6,773 nucleotides of DNA from Gammaproteobacteria bacterium. Lineage in GTDB: Bacteria; Pseudomonadota; Gammaproteobacteria; UBA9214. Below are positions 1 through 6,267 of this stretch, in pieces; positions within the stretch are counted from its first letter, which is position 1, and the number at the start of each line of letters is the position of its first letter. The stretch is from assembly GCA_029864225.1 (NCBI GenBank), contig JAOTTU010000107.1, positions 1 through 6,773 of the forward strand. Reading direction: 5' to 3'. The translations under genes were made by a program, and so were the position numbers. The notes below the pieces were generated by a model. It saw nothing but the letters and a program-made list of their open reading frames with translations, did no database searches and was not told where the DNA came from.

Positions 1-1401
1 GGAGCCGTCAAAACGGATCAATGCGATATTGCGACAGGTCTCCAGCTTGTTGATCTCGGCATCGCGCAGGGTGCCATCGGGGGCGCGTGACAGTGCCGCC
101 ACCCGCGGCTGCATGCTGCGATACAGGAACAGCATCAGCGAAAGCATCACACCCGCCATAATGCCCTTATCCAGGTGCGGTGCCCAGACCAGGGTCAGGA
201 CAAAGGTGATGATGGCCACCACACCGTCGTGGCGCTGCACCTTCCAGGCATACTTGATGGGGTCGATCTTCACCAGGTTGATCACCGCCATGATGATGAC
301 CGCGGCCAGGGTCGCCTGCGGCAGGTGGTACAACAGCGGCGTCAGGAACAGCAGGGTGATACCCACGACCAGGCCAGTGACCACAGCCGAGAAACCGGTT
401 TTCGCCCCGGCGTCGATGTTGACGGCCGAACGCGAGAAGGAGCCGGACACGGCGTAGCCATGGGAAAAACTGGATACGATGTTACCCAGACCCTGGCCCA
501 CCAGCTCCTGGTTGGCATCCAGCCGCTGGCGGGTGCGCGCGGCCATGGCCTTGGCGATCGATATGGCCTCCATGAATCCGATAATGGCGATCGCCACTGT
601 GACACTGATCAGTTGCACCATGGTATGCAGATCGAATGTCGGCATGGACAGAGCGGGCAGCCCTGCCGGGATGCTGCCGACAACCTTGCCGCCCATATGC
701 TCAAAGCCGATCTGCCAGGAAATCAGCGTTGTAATGATCACTGCGGTGAGCACATTCGGTGCCTTGGGTACAAATCGCTTCATGGCGACCATGATGCCGA
801 GCGACAGGATGGCCATCAGCATGGTTTCCATGTGGGTGTTTTGAAAGGCCTCGACCACGGTATTGAACACCGTCACATAGGTATGGTCGGCCGTTTCCAC
901 GGTCACGCCGAACAGCTTGCCGAGCTGCGAGGTGCCGATGATGATGGCCGCGGCGTTGGTGAACCCGATCACCACCGGGTGGGACAGGAAGTTGACCAGC
1001 ACACCCAGATGCAACAGCCCGAGGGCGATCTGGAAGATGCCCACCATCATGGCCAGCATGATGGCATAGGCCACATATAATTCCGGACTGCCGCCGGCGA
1101 GCGGTCCCAGCGCCGAGGCCGTCATCAGGGACACGACCGCCACCGGCCCGGTGGCCAGCTGGCGCGATGATCCGAACAGGGCGGCGATGATCCCCGGCAG
1201 GAACGAGGCATACAGACCGTAGTAGGGCGGCAGGCCCGCCAGCTGAGCATAGGCCATCGACTGGGGCACCAGCACCAGGGCAACGGTGATGCCTGCGATC
1301 AGGTCGGCCTGGAGGATTTCACGTTTCTTGAGTTCGCCGGTCCAGCACAGGAAGGGTAAAAACCGGCTTTTCAATTCATCACACTTTTCTTTTTTAATCA
1401 T
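1..1401 (-). CDS. SulP (SLC26) family anion permease, C-terminus cut by window edge
   Basis: This is an inner-membrane anion transporter of the SulP/SLC26 family; members carry sulfate, bicarbonate or other anions. I translated 467 codons from the ATG at 1401 to the window edge with no stop. The SulP signature is near residues 46-52 (PQSMAYA), followed by LAGLPPYYGLY, a GPVAV segment near 85-89 and GSFSRSAVN near 320-328, a conserved transport-core motif. Hydrophobic helices run from about residue 33 to 430. The last residues (about 452-467, ending IRFDGS) match the start of the cytoplasmic STAS domain, so perhaps 80-250 residues are missing. The Shine-Dalgarno sequence is weak (GGA about 9 bases upstream), but this is the first ATG ahead of the conserved core. 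It is divergent from prk, so bicarbonate uptake is conceivable; sequence alone does not separate it from sulfate. Confidence 0.93.
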   Translation of the reverse strand, partial: MIKKEKCDELKSRFLPFLCWTGELKKREILQADLIAGITVALVLVPQSMAYAQLAGLPPYYGLYASFLPGIIAALFGSSRQLATGPVAVVSLMTASALGPLAGGSPELYVAYAIMLAMMVGIFQIALGLLHLGVLVNFLSHPVVIGFTNAAAIIIGTSQLGKLFGVTVETADHTYVTVFNTVVEAFQNTHMETMLMAILSLGIMVAMKRFVPKAPNVLTAVIITTLISWQIGFEHMGGKVVGSIPAGLPALSMPTFDLHTMVQLISVTVAIAIIGFMEAISIAKAMAARTRQRLDANQELVGQGLGNIVSSFSHGYAVSGSFSRSAVNIDAGAKTGFSAVVTGLVVGITLLFLTPLLYHLPQATLAAVIIMAVINLVKIDPIKYAWKVQRHDGVVAIITFVLTLVWAPHLDKGIMAGVMLSLMLFLYRSMQPRVAALSRAPDGTLRDAEINKLETCRNIALIRFDGS

Positions 1402-1813
1402 AGTGTTGTCCAAATTACCAAGGGTGCCGATGCTTTATCCGGCCGTCCGAAAACCCAATATTATATTCTGATTCCCTGCCTGACAGGAATCACCCGCACA
1501 GAAACATTGCCCAACGACGGCACGGACACAGGCCAAAACACTGCAGGCCGGTGCGTCTGAACAGGCAAAACACCAACACCAGTGGAAACGATATCTTATT
1601 GATATTTATTCGATTGGAACACCGGCAGCGGTATCATCCGACAATCGAACTTGAGACACCCGGTGCAATAATGGTTCAATACGCGGCTTCGACCCGACAG
1701 CTATGCCGAAAAACGGCACCACCGGGCTACCCAGGCCGCCGTCATGCCGAGAACGCGCCTGGAAGCTGGATTGCATCATCTTACCTAAATAGATAAGGAC
1801 TCAGGAGCCTCTC
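1402..1813. other. Divergent intergenic region between sulP and prk
   Basis: This 412-bp stretch has no convincing gene. The one sizeable plus frame (GTG at 1551) has no ribosome binding site and reads as low-complexity, unfamiliar protein. It holds a candidate sulP promoter near 1460-1491, a short inverted repeat at 1591-1605 (ATATC, 5-base gap, GATAT), and at its right end the prk ribosome binding site, AGGAG at 1803-1807, six bases before the ATG. The region is long for a simple divergent pair, leaving room for an activator or a long prk leader, but I see no clear LysR-type (CbbR) site. Confidence 0.6.
1460..1491 (-). promoter_or_regulatory. Candidate sulP promoter with overlapping inverted repeat
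   Basis: On the minus strand a perfect TATAAT lies at 1465-1460, about 59 bases before the sulP start. No good -35 hexamer sits 16-18 bases upstream; TTCCTG is the best and is weak. The -35 area is covered by an inverted repeat, GATTCC at 1470-1475 against GGAATC at 1486-1491, extendable to GATTCC(C)TG/CAGGAATC with one bulged base. A weak -35 overlapped by a dyad fits an activator- or repressor-controlled promoter; this is inference. Confidence 0.4.
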
Positions 1814-2692
1814 ATGTCCAAGAAACATCCGATTATCGCCGTTACCGGCTCTTCCGGCGCAGGCACTTCCACTGTCAAGGTAGCATTCGAGCACATCTTC
1901 CTGCGCGAGGGTGTCAACCCGGTCGTCATCGAAGGTGACAGTTACCACCGCTTTGACCGGGCCGCCATGAAAGCGGCCATGCACGAGGCCGAGGAAAGCG
2001 GGGACACGCATTTCAGCCACTTTGGTCCCGAGGCAAATATCTTCGACAAGCTGGAAGAGACCTTCAAGTCGTACGGCGATACCGGTACCTGCGAACGCCG
2101 CTACTACCTGCACAGCGAGGACGAGGCCCGGCCCTTCGACCAGAAGCCGGGCGAATTCACTCCCTGGGAAAAAATTGCACCCGGCACCGACCTGCTGTTC
2201 TACGAAGGCCTGCATGGCGGCGTGGTCACCAATGAGGTCAACGTCGCCCGGCATGTCGACCTGCTGATCGGCGTGGTCCCGATAGTCAATCTCGAATGGA
2301 TCCAGAAAATTCACCGCGACTGCGCACAACGCGGCTACTCGGCCGAGGCCGTCACCGACACCATCCTGCGGCGCATGTATGACTATATTCACTACATCAC
2401 ACCGCAGTTCTCGCGTACGGACATCAACTTCCAGCGGGTACCAACGGTAGACACCTCCAACCCGTTCATTGCCAGGGACATCCCGACACCGGACGAGAGC
2501 TTCGTGGTGATTCGCTTCAGCGACCCAAATAAGTTAGATATCGACTTCCCCTACCTGCTCAGCATGCTGTCGGACTCCTTCATGTCACGGCGCAACAGCT
2601 TCGTGGTGCCGGGAGGCAAGATGGGCTTCGCCATGGAGATCATCCTGGCACCGATCATCCAGAGGCTTATGGAAAACCGCACCACCAGTTGA
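1814..2692 (+). CDS. prk: Phosphoribulokinase, class I (proteobacterial type)
   Basis: This cytoplasmic enzyme phosphorylates ribulose-5-phosphate with ATP to ribulose-1,5-bisphosphate, the CO2 acceptor for RubisCO. The 292-residue length is normal for the octameric bacterial class. A Walker A loop GSSGAGTS lies at about 12-19. The active-site residues sit at the same numbers as I recall for the Rhodobacter sphaeroides enzyme: D42, H45, R49 and K53, E131 in EGLHGG, R168, D169 and R173, and R186-R187. ITPQFSRTDINFQRVPTVDTSNPF and VVPGGKMG are further family blocks. The start is fixed by AGGAG six bases upstream. E. coli has a non-autotrophic relative (PrkB/YhfB) that, as I recall it, lacks the residues at 53 and 187; their presence here favours a true Calvin-cycle kinase. 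No cbb neighbours are in the window. Confidence 0.96.
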   Translation: MSKKHPIIAVTGSSGAGTSTVKVAFEHIFLREGVNPVVIEGDSYHRFDRAAMKAAMHEAEESGDTHFSHFGPEANIFDKLEETFKSYGDTGTCERRYYLHSEDEARPFDQKPGEFTPWEKIAPGTDLLFYEGLHGGVVTNEVNVARHVDLLIGVVPIVNLEWIQKIHRDCAQRGYSAEAVTDTILRRMYDYIHYITPQFSRTDINFQRVPTVDTSNPFIARDIPTPDESFVVIRFSDPNKLDIDFPYLLSMLSDSFMSRRNSFVVPGGKMGFAMEIILAPIIQRLMENRTTS

Positions 2693-2708
2693 TTTTAACT
2701 GCACCACA

Positions 2709-2742
2709 GGCGGGTTGGCGGTACTCGCCGCCCCTTCCGGGG
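2709..2742 (+). terminator. Possible prk terminator or 3' structure
   Basis: Shortly after the prk stop are two adjacent GC-rich hairpins: GGCGG/CCGCC (2717-2721 with 2728-2732, loop TACTCG) and CCCC/GGGG (2731-2734 with 2739-2742, loop TTCC). They share two bases, so only one may form fully at a time. There is no proper T-run after them, only CCTTTC, so this is a weak intrinsic terminator at best and may only stabilise the mRNA 3' end. Confidence 0.35.
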
Positions 2743-2792
2743 TGACCTTTCATCCAGGCCGGCCGCTCGCGCAGCCTGACAGGGGTCCATTG

Positions 2793-2824
2793 AATCTTGC
2801 CAAACAAGATTGTTAACCTATACT
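2793..2824 (+). promoter_or_regulatory. Candidate promoter and operator for the two small genes
   Basis: A -10-like TATACT (2819-2824, five of six consensus bases) lies about 48 bases before the GTG at 2872. TTGCCA (2798-2803) could be the -35, though the 15-base spacer is short. A perfect 7-bp inverted repeat, AATCTTG (2793-2799) and CAAGATT (2805-2811) with a 5-base gap, overlaps this -35 and could be an operator. A promoter here would make the downstream genes a unit separate from prk. Confidence 0.4.
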
Positions 2825-2871
2825 CCTCTCAGTTGCATCTATAAACACGGCAGCAGCTGGAGGGGACCGAC

Positions 2872-3105
2872 GTGATCATCACGTCCACAGAACCAATCAG
2901 CGGCAAAGACCTCGGCAACGTGGAAATCAAGCCATTCGTTATCGAGGGCAAAGGCCACCTCGCAATCAAGGTCTACTTCGAGTCAAAGCAAACCCGACGC
3001 CGCTACCTGGACATCGAGGTTGAAAACCCCGGCCAGGACCTCCGTTACAACCTCGACAATCCGGACGCCGATGTGCGGACTATAACTAGACAGGCGCTCG
3101 GGTAA
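2872..3105 (+). CDS. Small protein of unknown function (77 aa)
   Basis: I do not recognise this protein. It starts with GTG at 2872 behind a strong Shine-Dalgarno (GGAGGGG at 2859-2865, six bases before the start), which, with GC-rich third positions in most codons, supports it as real. It is soluble, highly charged and has no signal peptide, membrane segment or cysteine. Alternating hydrophobic and charged stretches (VEIKPFVIEG, LAIKVYF, YLDIEVEN) suggest a small beta-rich domain, and a basic patch QTRRRY sits near residues 40-45. It is followed after 18 bases by another small gene on the same strand, probably in one transcript. Confidence 0.68.
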   Translation: MIITSTEPISGKDLGNVEIKPFVIEGKGHLAIKVYFESKQTRRRYLDIEVENPGQDLRYNLDNPDADVRTITRQALG

Positions 3106-3123
3106 CGCCCCAACCCGCCCGCC

Positions 3124-3378
3124 ATGTCAGCGATTGAATGCTATCTGAAGTCCTGTCGCGAACTGGCCCGCTTCTGCTCCCTGAACGGCTGGATCGATAA
3201 TGCCTCGCTGCACTATAGCGTCGACTGGGAAAGCGACTACGAGGTACGCGTCGATATCGAGTTCGACGAACTGCTGATGGAGGGCACCGGTCGCCAGACC
3301 GAACGGGTGTCCTGCTTTGGCCAGATGCGCCTGTATCTCAACCGCAACGGCCAGGTGATCCATTCCGAGATCCTCTAG
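3124..3378 (+). CDS. Small acidic protein of unknown function (84 aa)
   Basis: I do not recognise this protein. The ATG at 3124 has no visible Shine-Dalgarno (the 18 bases upstream are C-rich), so translation may be coupled to the preceding gene. The N-terminal third looks helical with cysteines at about 6, 11 and 18 (IECYLKSCRELARFC). The rest looks like beta strands: LHYSVDW, YEVRVDIEFDELL, RVSCFGQMRLYLNRNGQVIHSEIL. There is no signal peptide or membrane segment. A strand-rich C-terminus ending in a residue pattern like RLYLNRNGQVI is common in small cytoplasmic domains but is not diagnostic. The minus-strand frame opposite it looks less protein-like. Confidence 0.65.
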   Translation: MSAIECYLKSCRELARFCSLNGWIDNASLHYSVDWESDYEVRVDIEFDELLMEGTGRQTERVSCFGQMRLYLNRNGQVIHSEIL

Positions 3379-3393
3379 CGCGGATAAAGGTGA

Positions 3394-3408
3394 GACCGGG
3401 AACCGGTC
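3394..3408. repeat. Inverted repeat after the small-gene pair
   Basis: A perfect 6-bp stem, GACCGG and CCGGTC with a GAA loop, lies 16 bases after the stop at 3378. A direct repeat GAGACCGGG occurs at 3392-3400 and again at 3411-3419. No T-run follows. It may be a 3' structure or a Rho-dependent end. The rest of 3379-3568 shows nothing further that I can name. Confidence 0.4.
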
Positions 3409-3568
3409 GAGAGACCGGGCCGGGCCATGCACATTGGGCAAAGCCGGATGGGTTCTGAAATCGAATAGGCATAAACCGTCACTTGCAAAGAAGCCCTCCA
3501 GACAGCCTGTTGAGCCCGGGATTACAGCATAGTTTGGTTACAAGAAACGCCTGCGTACAACACAGGGG

Positions 3569-4090
3569 TTAAAAATAGAGATAGCCCTCCTCGACCAGGC
3601 GCTCGACCTCCCCGGGGCCATAGGGAACCTGCTCTATGAACGACGGGATATCATCGGGCTCGATACCACGCGCCTCCATCATGGTCTGGCAGATCCTGAT
3701 ATCCACGACGTCAAAGGCATCCAGCCTGGCGGCCTCGTCCACAATTTCCTTGTACTCTTCGTAATTCTTTATGGCAAAGAAGTCCACCTCGGGACCGTGC
3801 AGGACCAGTACGAGACTGGCCTCTTCACCGAGTGGCCGTGGCTTCATCGCCAGTTCGCCGGCGCGTTCGAACAAAACCCGCAACTCCTCCAGCGTATGCA
3901 CGCTGATATCCAGCACGGCACGCCCGGGACCCGCATCGGGTAGCGGCGTATCAGGGAGTGGTGAACGGGTCGCGCTGTCATCGGCAACGACCGTGTCGGT
4001 CTGCGCTTGCCCGGGGGTATGAGGTTGCCGCTGATAGATCAATGCCGCCACCCCCGCCACCACCAACAGTAGAACAACAATACGCTTCAT
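3569..4090 (-). CDS. Membrane-anchored or exported DsrE-like protein
   Basis: The 173-residue protein has a basic, hydrophobic N-terminus (MKRIVVLLLVVAGVAALIY) that is a signal anchor or signal peptide. A Pro/Asp/Thr-rich linker follows (about 21-57), then a DsrE/F-like domain (about 58-173). Family features are LVLVLHGPEVDFF (about 93-105), a single cysteine at 134 in VVDIRICQTMMEARGI, and the C-terminal VPYGPGEVERLVEEGYLYF. DsrE-fold proteins often carry sulfur on such a cysteine; whether this one does is inference. The domain should face the periplasm. The reading frame stays open upstream to 4414, but the ATG at 4090 is right because it begins the hydrophobic segment, has GGAA/TGGA upstream, and the extension would overlap ctaA. 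It is divergent from ctaA. Confidence 0.82.
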   Translation of the reverse strand: MKRIVVLLLVVAGVAALIYQRQPHTPGQAQTDTVVADDSATRSPLPDTPLPDAGPGRAVLDISVHTLEELRVLFERAGELAMKPRPLGEEASLVLVLHGPEVDFFAIKNYEEYKEIVDEAARLDAFDVVDIRICQTMMEARGIEPDDIPSFIEQVPYGPGEVERLVEEGYLYF

Positions 4091-4133
4091 TTTTCCATTC
4101 CATGCAACCCGGTCGGAGCACAACATACTGAAA

Positions 4134-4139
4134 ATTATA
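4134..4139 (-). promoter_or_regulatory. -10 box for the DsrE-like gene
   Basis: A perfect TATAAT reads on the minus strand at 4139-4134, 43 bases before the ATG at 4090. The hexamer 17 bases upstream (GCAGCC) is not a recognisable -35, so the promoter may need an activator. Confidence 0.4.
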
Positions 4140-4203
4140 GTCTCGCGCCAGTTCCAGGCTGCTATCCCGTCGCTGGCAAGAACAGTCCGCGCGCCATTTC
4201 GGG

Positions 4204-4209
4204 TAGAAT
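4204..4209 (+). promoter_or_regulatory. Possible -10 box for ctaA
   Basis: TAGAAT in the context GGGTAGAATGCGC lies 56 bases before the ctaA ATG. No clear -35 is present (AACAGT at 17 bases spacing), so support is modest. The divergent -10 for the neighbouring gene is about 65 bases away. Confidence 0.3.
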
Positions 4210-4265
4210 GCGCACACCCGTAAAACATCCGGGCTGCAAGCAGCCGCACTACAAGACGAGTGATA

Positions 4266-5333
4266 ATGAATAACGCATACAACCCCGCTGAAAACAATCC
4301 CGACAAAAGACATGATCGGCAAATCGCCGTCTGGCTGCTGGTCTGCTGTGCCATGATTTTTTGCATGGTCGTACTGGGTGGTGTCACGCGCCTGACCGGT
4401 TCAGGCCTCTCCATGGTGCAGTGGGATCCGATATTCGGGGTGGTCCCGCCGCTCGACCAGACTGCCTGGGAGGAGGTCTTCGACCTCTACAAGCAATCAC
4501 CCGAATACCAGAAGATCAACATCGGCATTGACCTGGCCGGATTCAAGCAGATCTACTGGTTCGAATTCGCCCACCGCCTGCTGGGTCGCACCATTGGCAT
4601 GGTGTTCCTGATACCGTTCCTGTTCTTTCTCATCAAGGGACGCCTGCACAGACCCCTGGTACCCAAGTTGGTTACCCTGTTTGTGCTCGGCGGCCTGCAG
4701 GGACTGCTGGGCTGGTACATGGTGCAGAGCGGCCTGGTGGACAAGCCGCACGTCAGCCAGTACCGGCTGACGGCACACCTGGCGCTGGCGTTAGTCATCT
4801 ATGCCTACATGTTCTGGATTGCCCTGGGCCTGCTGCCCGAGAAGCGCCATGCCAACGCAGCAGCGGGACCGCCCGGTCTATGCCTGTTTGCCGGCCTGCT
4901 GAGCGGCCTGGTATTCATTACCGCACTTTCCGGGGGCTTTGTCGCCGGGCTGAAGGCTGGCCATGCCTACAACACCTTTCCCCTGATGGACGGGCACTGG
5001 ATACCCGAGGTGATCTTCATGCAGGAGCCATGGTGGCGTAATTTCTTCGAGAATATTGCCACAGTGCAGTTTGATCATCGCGCGCTGGCTATCACGACTT
5101 TCATAGGCGTGGTCAGTCTGTGGCTTTACGGGCGCCGCCAGGCACCTACGCAGCAGGTGCGCGCCGGTCTGCACCTGTTGCTGCTGGCGGGCGTGCTGCA
5201 GGTTGCACTGGGCATTTCGACCCTGCTGCTGCATGTGCCCACGGCACTTGCAGCCACCCACCAGGGTGGCGCCTTGCTGTTACTGACGCTGATCCTGTTT
5301 GTGAACCAGCGCCTGGTTCGCCAGCGGGTATAG
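4266..5333 (+). CDS. ctaA: Heme A synthase (COX15/CtaA)
   Basis: This inner-membrane enzyme oxidises the C8 methyl of heme O to the formyl group of heme A, needed by aa3-type cytochrome c oxidase. From the ATG at 4266 it has 355 residues and about eight membrane helices, normal for the proteobacterial/mitochondrial class. Markers are GGVTRLTGSGLSMVQW (38-53), the EXXHR motif EFAHR (E100, H103), H171 in YRLTAHLALA, GGFVAGLKAGHAYNTFPLM (223-241), H271 in QFDHRALA and H332 in ALAATHQGG; these four histidines match the expected heme ligands. The cysteine pair of the Bacillus-type extracellular loop is absent. A GTG six bases upstream is in frame, but AAGACGAG spaces better with the ATG. No oxidase or ctaB genes are in the window. 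Confidence 0.95.
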   Translation: MNNAYNPAENNPDKRHDRQIAVWLLVCCAMIFCMVVLGGVTRLTGSGLSMVQWDPIFGVVPPLDQTAWEEVFDLYKQSPEYQKINIGIDLAGFKQIYWFEFAHRLLGRTIGMVFLIPFLFFLIKGRLHRPLVPKLVTLFVLGGLQGLLGWYMVQSGLVDKPHVSQYRLTAHLALALVIYAYMFWIALGLLPEKRHANAAAGPPGLCLFAGLLSGLVFITALSGGFVAGLKAGHAYNTFPLMDGHWIPEVIFMQEPWWRNFFENIATVQFDHRALAITTFIGVVSLWLYGRRQAPTQQVRAGLHLLLLAGVLQVALGISTLLLHVPTALAATHQGGALLLLTLILFVNQRLVRQRV

Positions 5334-5355
5334 GAAAAAAGGACTGCAGGAAGGG

Positions 5356-5381
5356 ACCGGCAGGCCAGGCGGCCTGCCGGT
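5356..5381. terminator. Shared hairpin between convergent ctaA and cytochrome c genes
   Basis: A perfect 11-bp stem, ACCGGCAGGCC (5356-5366) and GGCCTGCCGGT (5371-5381) with a 4-base loop, sits between two convergent stops (5333 and 5391). Read leftwards, for the cytochrome gene, a run of six T follows about 14 bases beyond the stem (5335-5340); read rightwards there is none. It probably serves both genes, better for the minus strand. Confidence 0.65.
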
Positions 5382-5390
5382 GGCAAGAGA

Positions 5391-5693
5391 TTACAGGCTG
5401 TTGTAGTAGGCCGCGAGGTTGTCGATGTCCGCGTCGCTGAGCGGCTTGGCCATCGGACTCATCATGGGATCACTGCGGGCCCCGTCACGGAAGGCCTTCA
5501 TCTGCTTGACCAGGTAGCCTACCTGCTGCCCGGCCAGGTTCGGCCACAACGTGTTAGCGCTTATGCCGGCAACGCCGTGACAACCGGCGCAGGTGGCGGC
5601 CTTGGTCTTGCCGGCCGCGGCATCACCCGCCAGCACGGAACCGCTGAGACCCAGCAAAGCACTCATCATTACTACGCTTGCGATTTTTTTCAT
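5391..5693 (-). CDS. Periplasmic monoheme cytochrome c (class I, c553/c4-like)
   Basis: This is a small electron carrier with one covalently bound heme. The 100-residue precursor has a Sec signal peptide (MKKIASVVMMSALLGLSG..), with likely cleavage after VLA at residue 22, giving a mature protein of about 78 residues starting GDAAAG. The heme site is CAGCH (35-39). PNLAGQQVGYLVKQMKAFRDG (51-71) and the C-terminal LSDADIDNLAAYY helix are typical of the c553 and half-c4 group. The axial methionine is probably M81 or M78 in MMSPMAKPL. It has one heme, unlike true diheme c4. GGAG eight bases before the ATG supports the start. It is convergent with ctaA, so not in its operon, but could feed an oxidase; the partner is inferred. 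Confidence 0.92.
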   Translation of the reverse strand: MKKIASVVMMSALLGLSGSVLAGDAAAGKTKAATCAGCHGVAGISANTLWPNLAGQQVGYLVKQMKAFRDGARSDPMMSPMAKPLSDADIDNLAAYYNSL

Positions 5694-5811
5694 TGCGTCA
5701 ACTCCATTCAGTTAATAAAACCATTCAGTATGTACTTACCCACGCTGTTCAAGAATTTTTGCCGTCATCTGCTGACAATACCCATGCAACTGCAAGCCAC
5801 ATGATCCAGGC

Positions 5812-5841
5812 AGTATATTAAAGCACGGTAATATGCAGCAA
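5812..5841 (-). promoter_or_regulatory. Candidate cytochrome c promoter
   Basis: On the minus strand TATACT (5817-5812) lies 18 bases after TTGCTG (5841-5836). It would leave a leader of about 110 bases before the ATG at 5693. The -10 matches five of six bases, the -35 only about three, so the call is tentative. A nearer TTGAAC around 5748 lacks a properly spaced -10. Confidence 0.33.
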
Positions 5842-5853
5842 CTACTAATGTTT

Positions 5854-5877
5854 TTTGTACAAATTAACAATATGTTA
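5854..5877. repeat. AT-rich nested palindromes upstream of cytochrome c
   Basis: TTTGTACAAA (5854-5863) is a perfect 10-bp palindrome, and TAACA/TGTTA with a 3-base gap (5865-5877) is immediately next to it. Both lie just upstream of the candidate cytochrome c promoter, where a regulator could bind. They do not match an FNR or CRP consensus. Confidence 0.4.
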
Positions 5878-5892
5878 CAAATGCGACCTGCG

Positions 5893-5931
5893 GCCCCGGG
5901 CGACCCTTTCAGCGACCGCCCCGGGTGGTTC
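5893..5931. repeat. GC-rich imperfect hairpin downstream of the small ORF
   Basis: CCCCGGGCG near 5893-5901 and CGCCCCGGG near 5920-5928 can pair as roughly 8 bp with one bulged base across an 18-base loop. On the minus strand it follows the stop at 5956 and might end that transcript, but no T-run is adjacent. Confidence 0.3.
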
Positions 5932-5955
5932 CCGGATTCCGGCTGAACCCGTCCG

Positions 5956-6147
5956 CTACCCGATAATATCCGCGCCCTGCTCGAGCAACGCCATATAGTG
6001 AAGGTAATAGCTACCGTCACAGGAGAAGTTCAGACCCACAATCCCGTTGATGATGTTGAGCGAGCCGGAGCGCAGGTAGACGGCCTTATCGGATCTCCGC
6101 AAGACCTTGAACACCGCCATGACATCATCAATCCGGTTCGGGGGCAC
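5956..6147 (-). CDS. Possible small protein of unknown function (63 aa, start uncertain)
   Basis: I do not recognise this protein. From the GTG at 6147 it has 63 residues; an internal ATG at 6120 would give 54. Third codon positions are mostly G or C from about residue 10 onward, and the sequence (VFKVLRRSDKAVYLRSGS, IINGIVGLNF, DGSYYLHYMALLEQGAD) reads like a small mixed alpha/beta protein, with one cysteine in FSCDG. No signal peptide or membrane helix is evident. Neither start has a clear Shine-Dalgarno. The frame stays open upstream to about 6230 but without an ATG and with AT-rich codons, so it could also be a decayed fragment of a longer gene. The overlapping plus-strand frame (5998-6486) looks spurious. 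Confidence 0.4.
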   Translation of the reverse strand: MPPNRIDDVMAVFKVLRRSDKAVYLRSGSLNIINGIVGLNFSCDGSYYLHYMALLEQGADIIG

Positions 6148-6267
6148 GACGGCATTGATCGGACAAGACGCGGCCGGGAAGGACCAATCATTATTATTAA
6201 AGCAAGATACTGTCCAACCCGGAATTGTTGGTATTCAGAGAGTTACCAGGTCGGTGCCGCAACTTGC

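Noticed and set aside
175..1080. Long plus-strand open frame opposite sulP
   Set aside because: His/Asp/Gln-rich translation typical of an antisense shadow; the minus strand encodes an unmistakable SulP protein.
1551..1796. 81-residue plus-strand frame between sulP and prk
   Set aside because: GTG start with no ribosome binding site, and a composition that does not resemble a real protein.
3127..3441. 104-residue minus-strand frame opposite the 84-aa gene
   Set aside because: The plus-strand gene fits an operon with its neighbour and has more protein-like sequence; this is its shadow.
4091..4414. N-terminal extension of the DsrE-like frame
   Set aside because: It would place extra sequence before an obvious signal segment and overlap ctaA in the opposite direction; the ATG at 4090 is the natural start.
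5391..5693. Diheme cytochrome c4
   Set aside because: Only one CxxCH motif and a mature length of about 78 residues; it matches a single c4-like domain.
6244..6258. Sigma-54 promoter on the minus strand
   Set aside because: The -24 part (GGCAC) is good, but the -12 dinucleotide is GT instead of GC and it sits too close to the palindrome for usual enhancer geometry.
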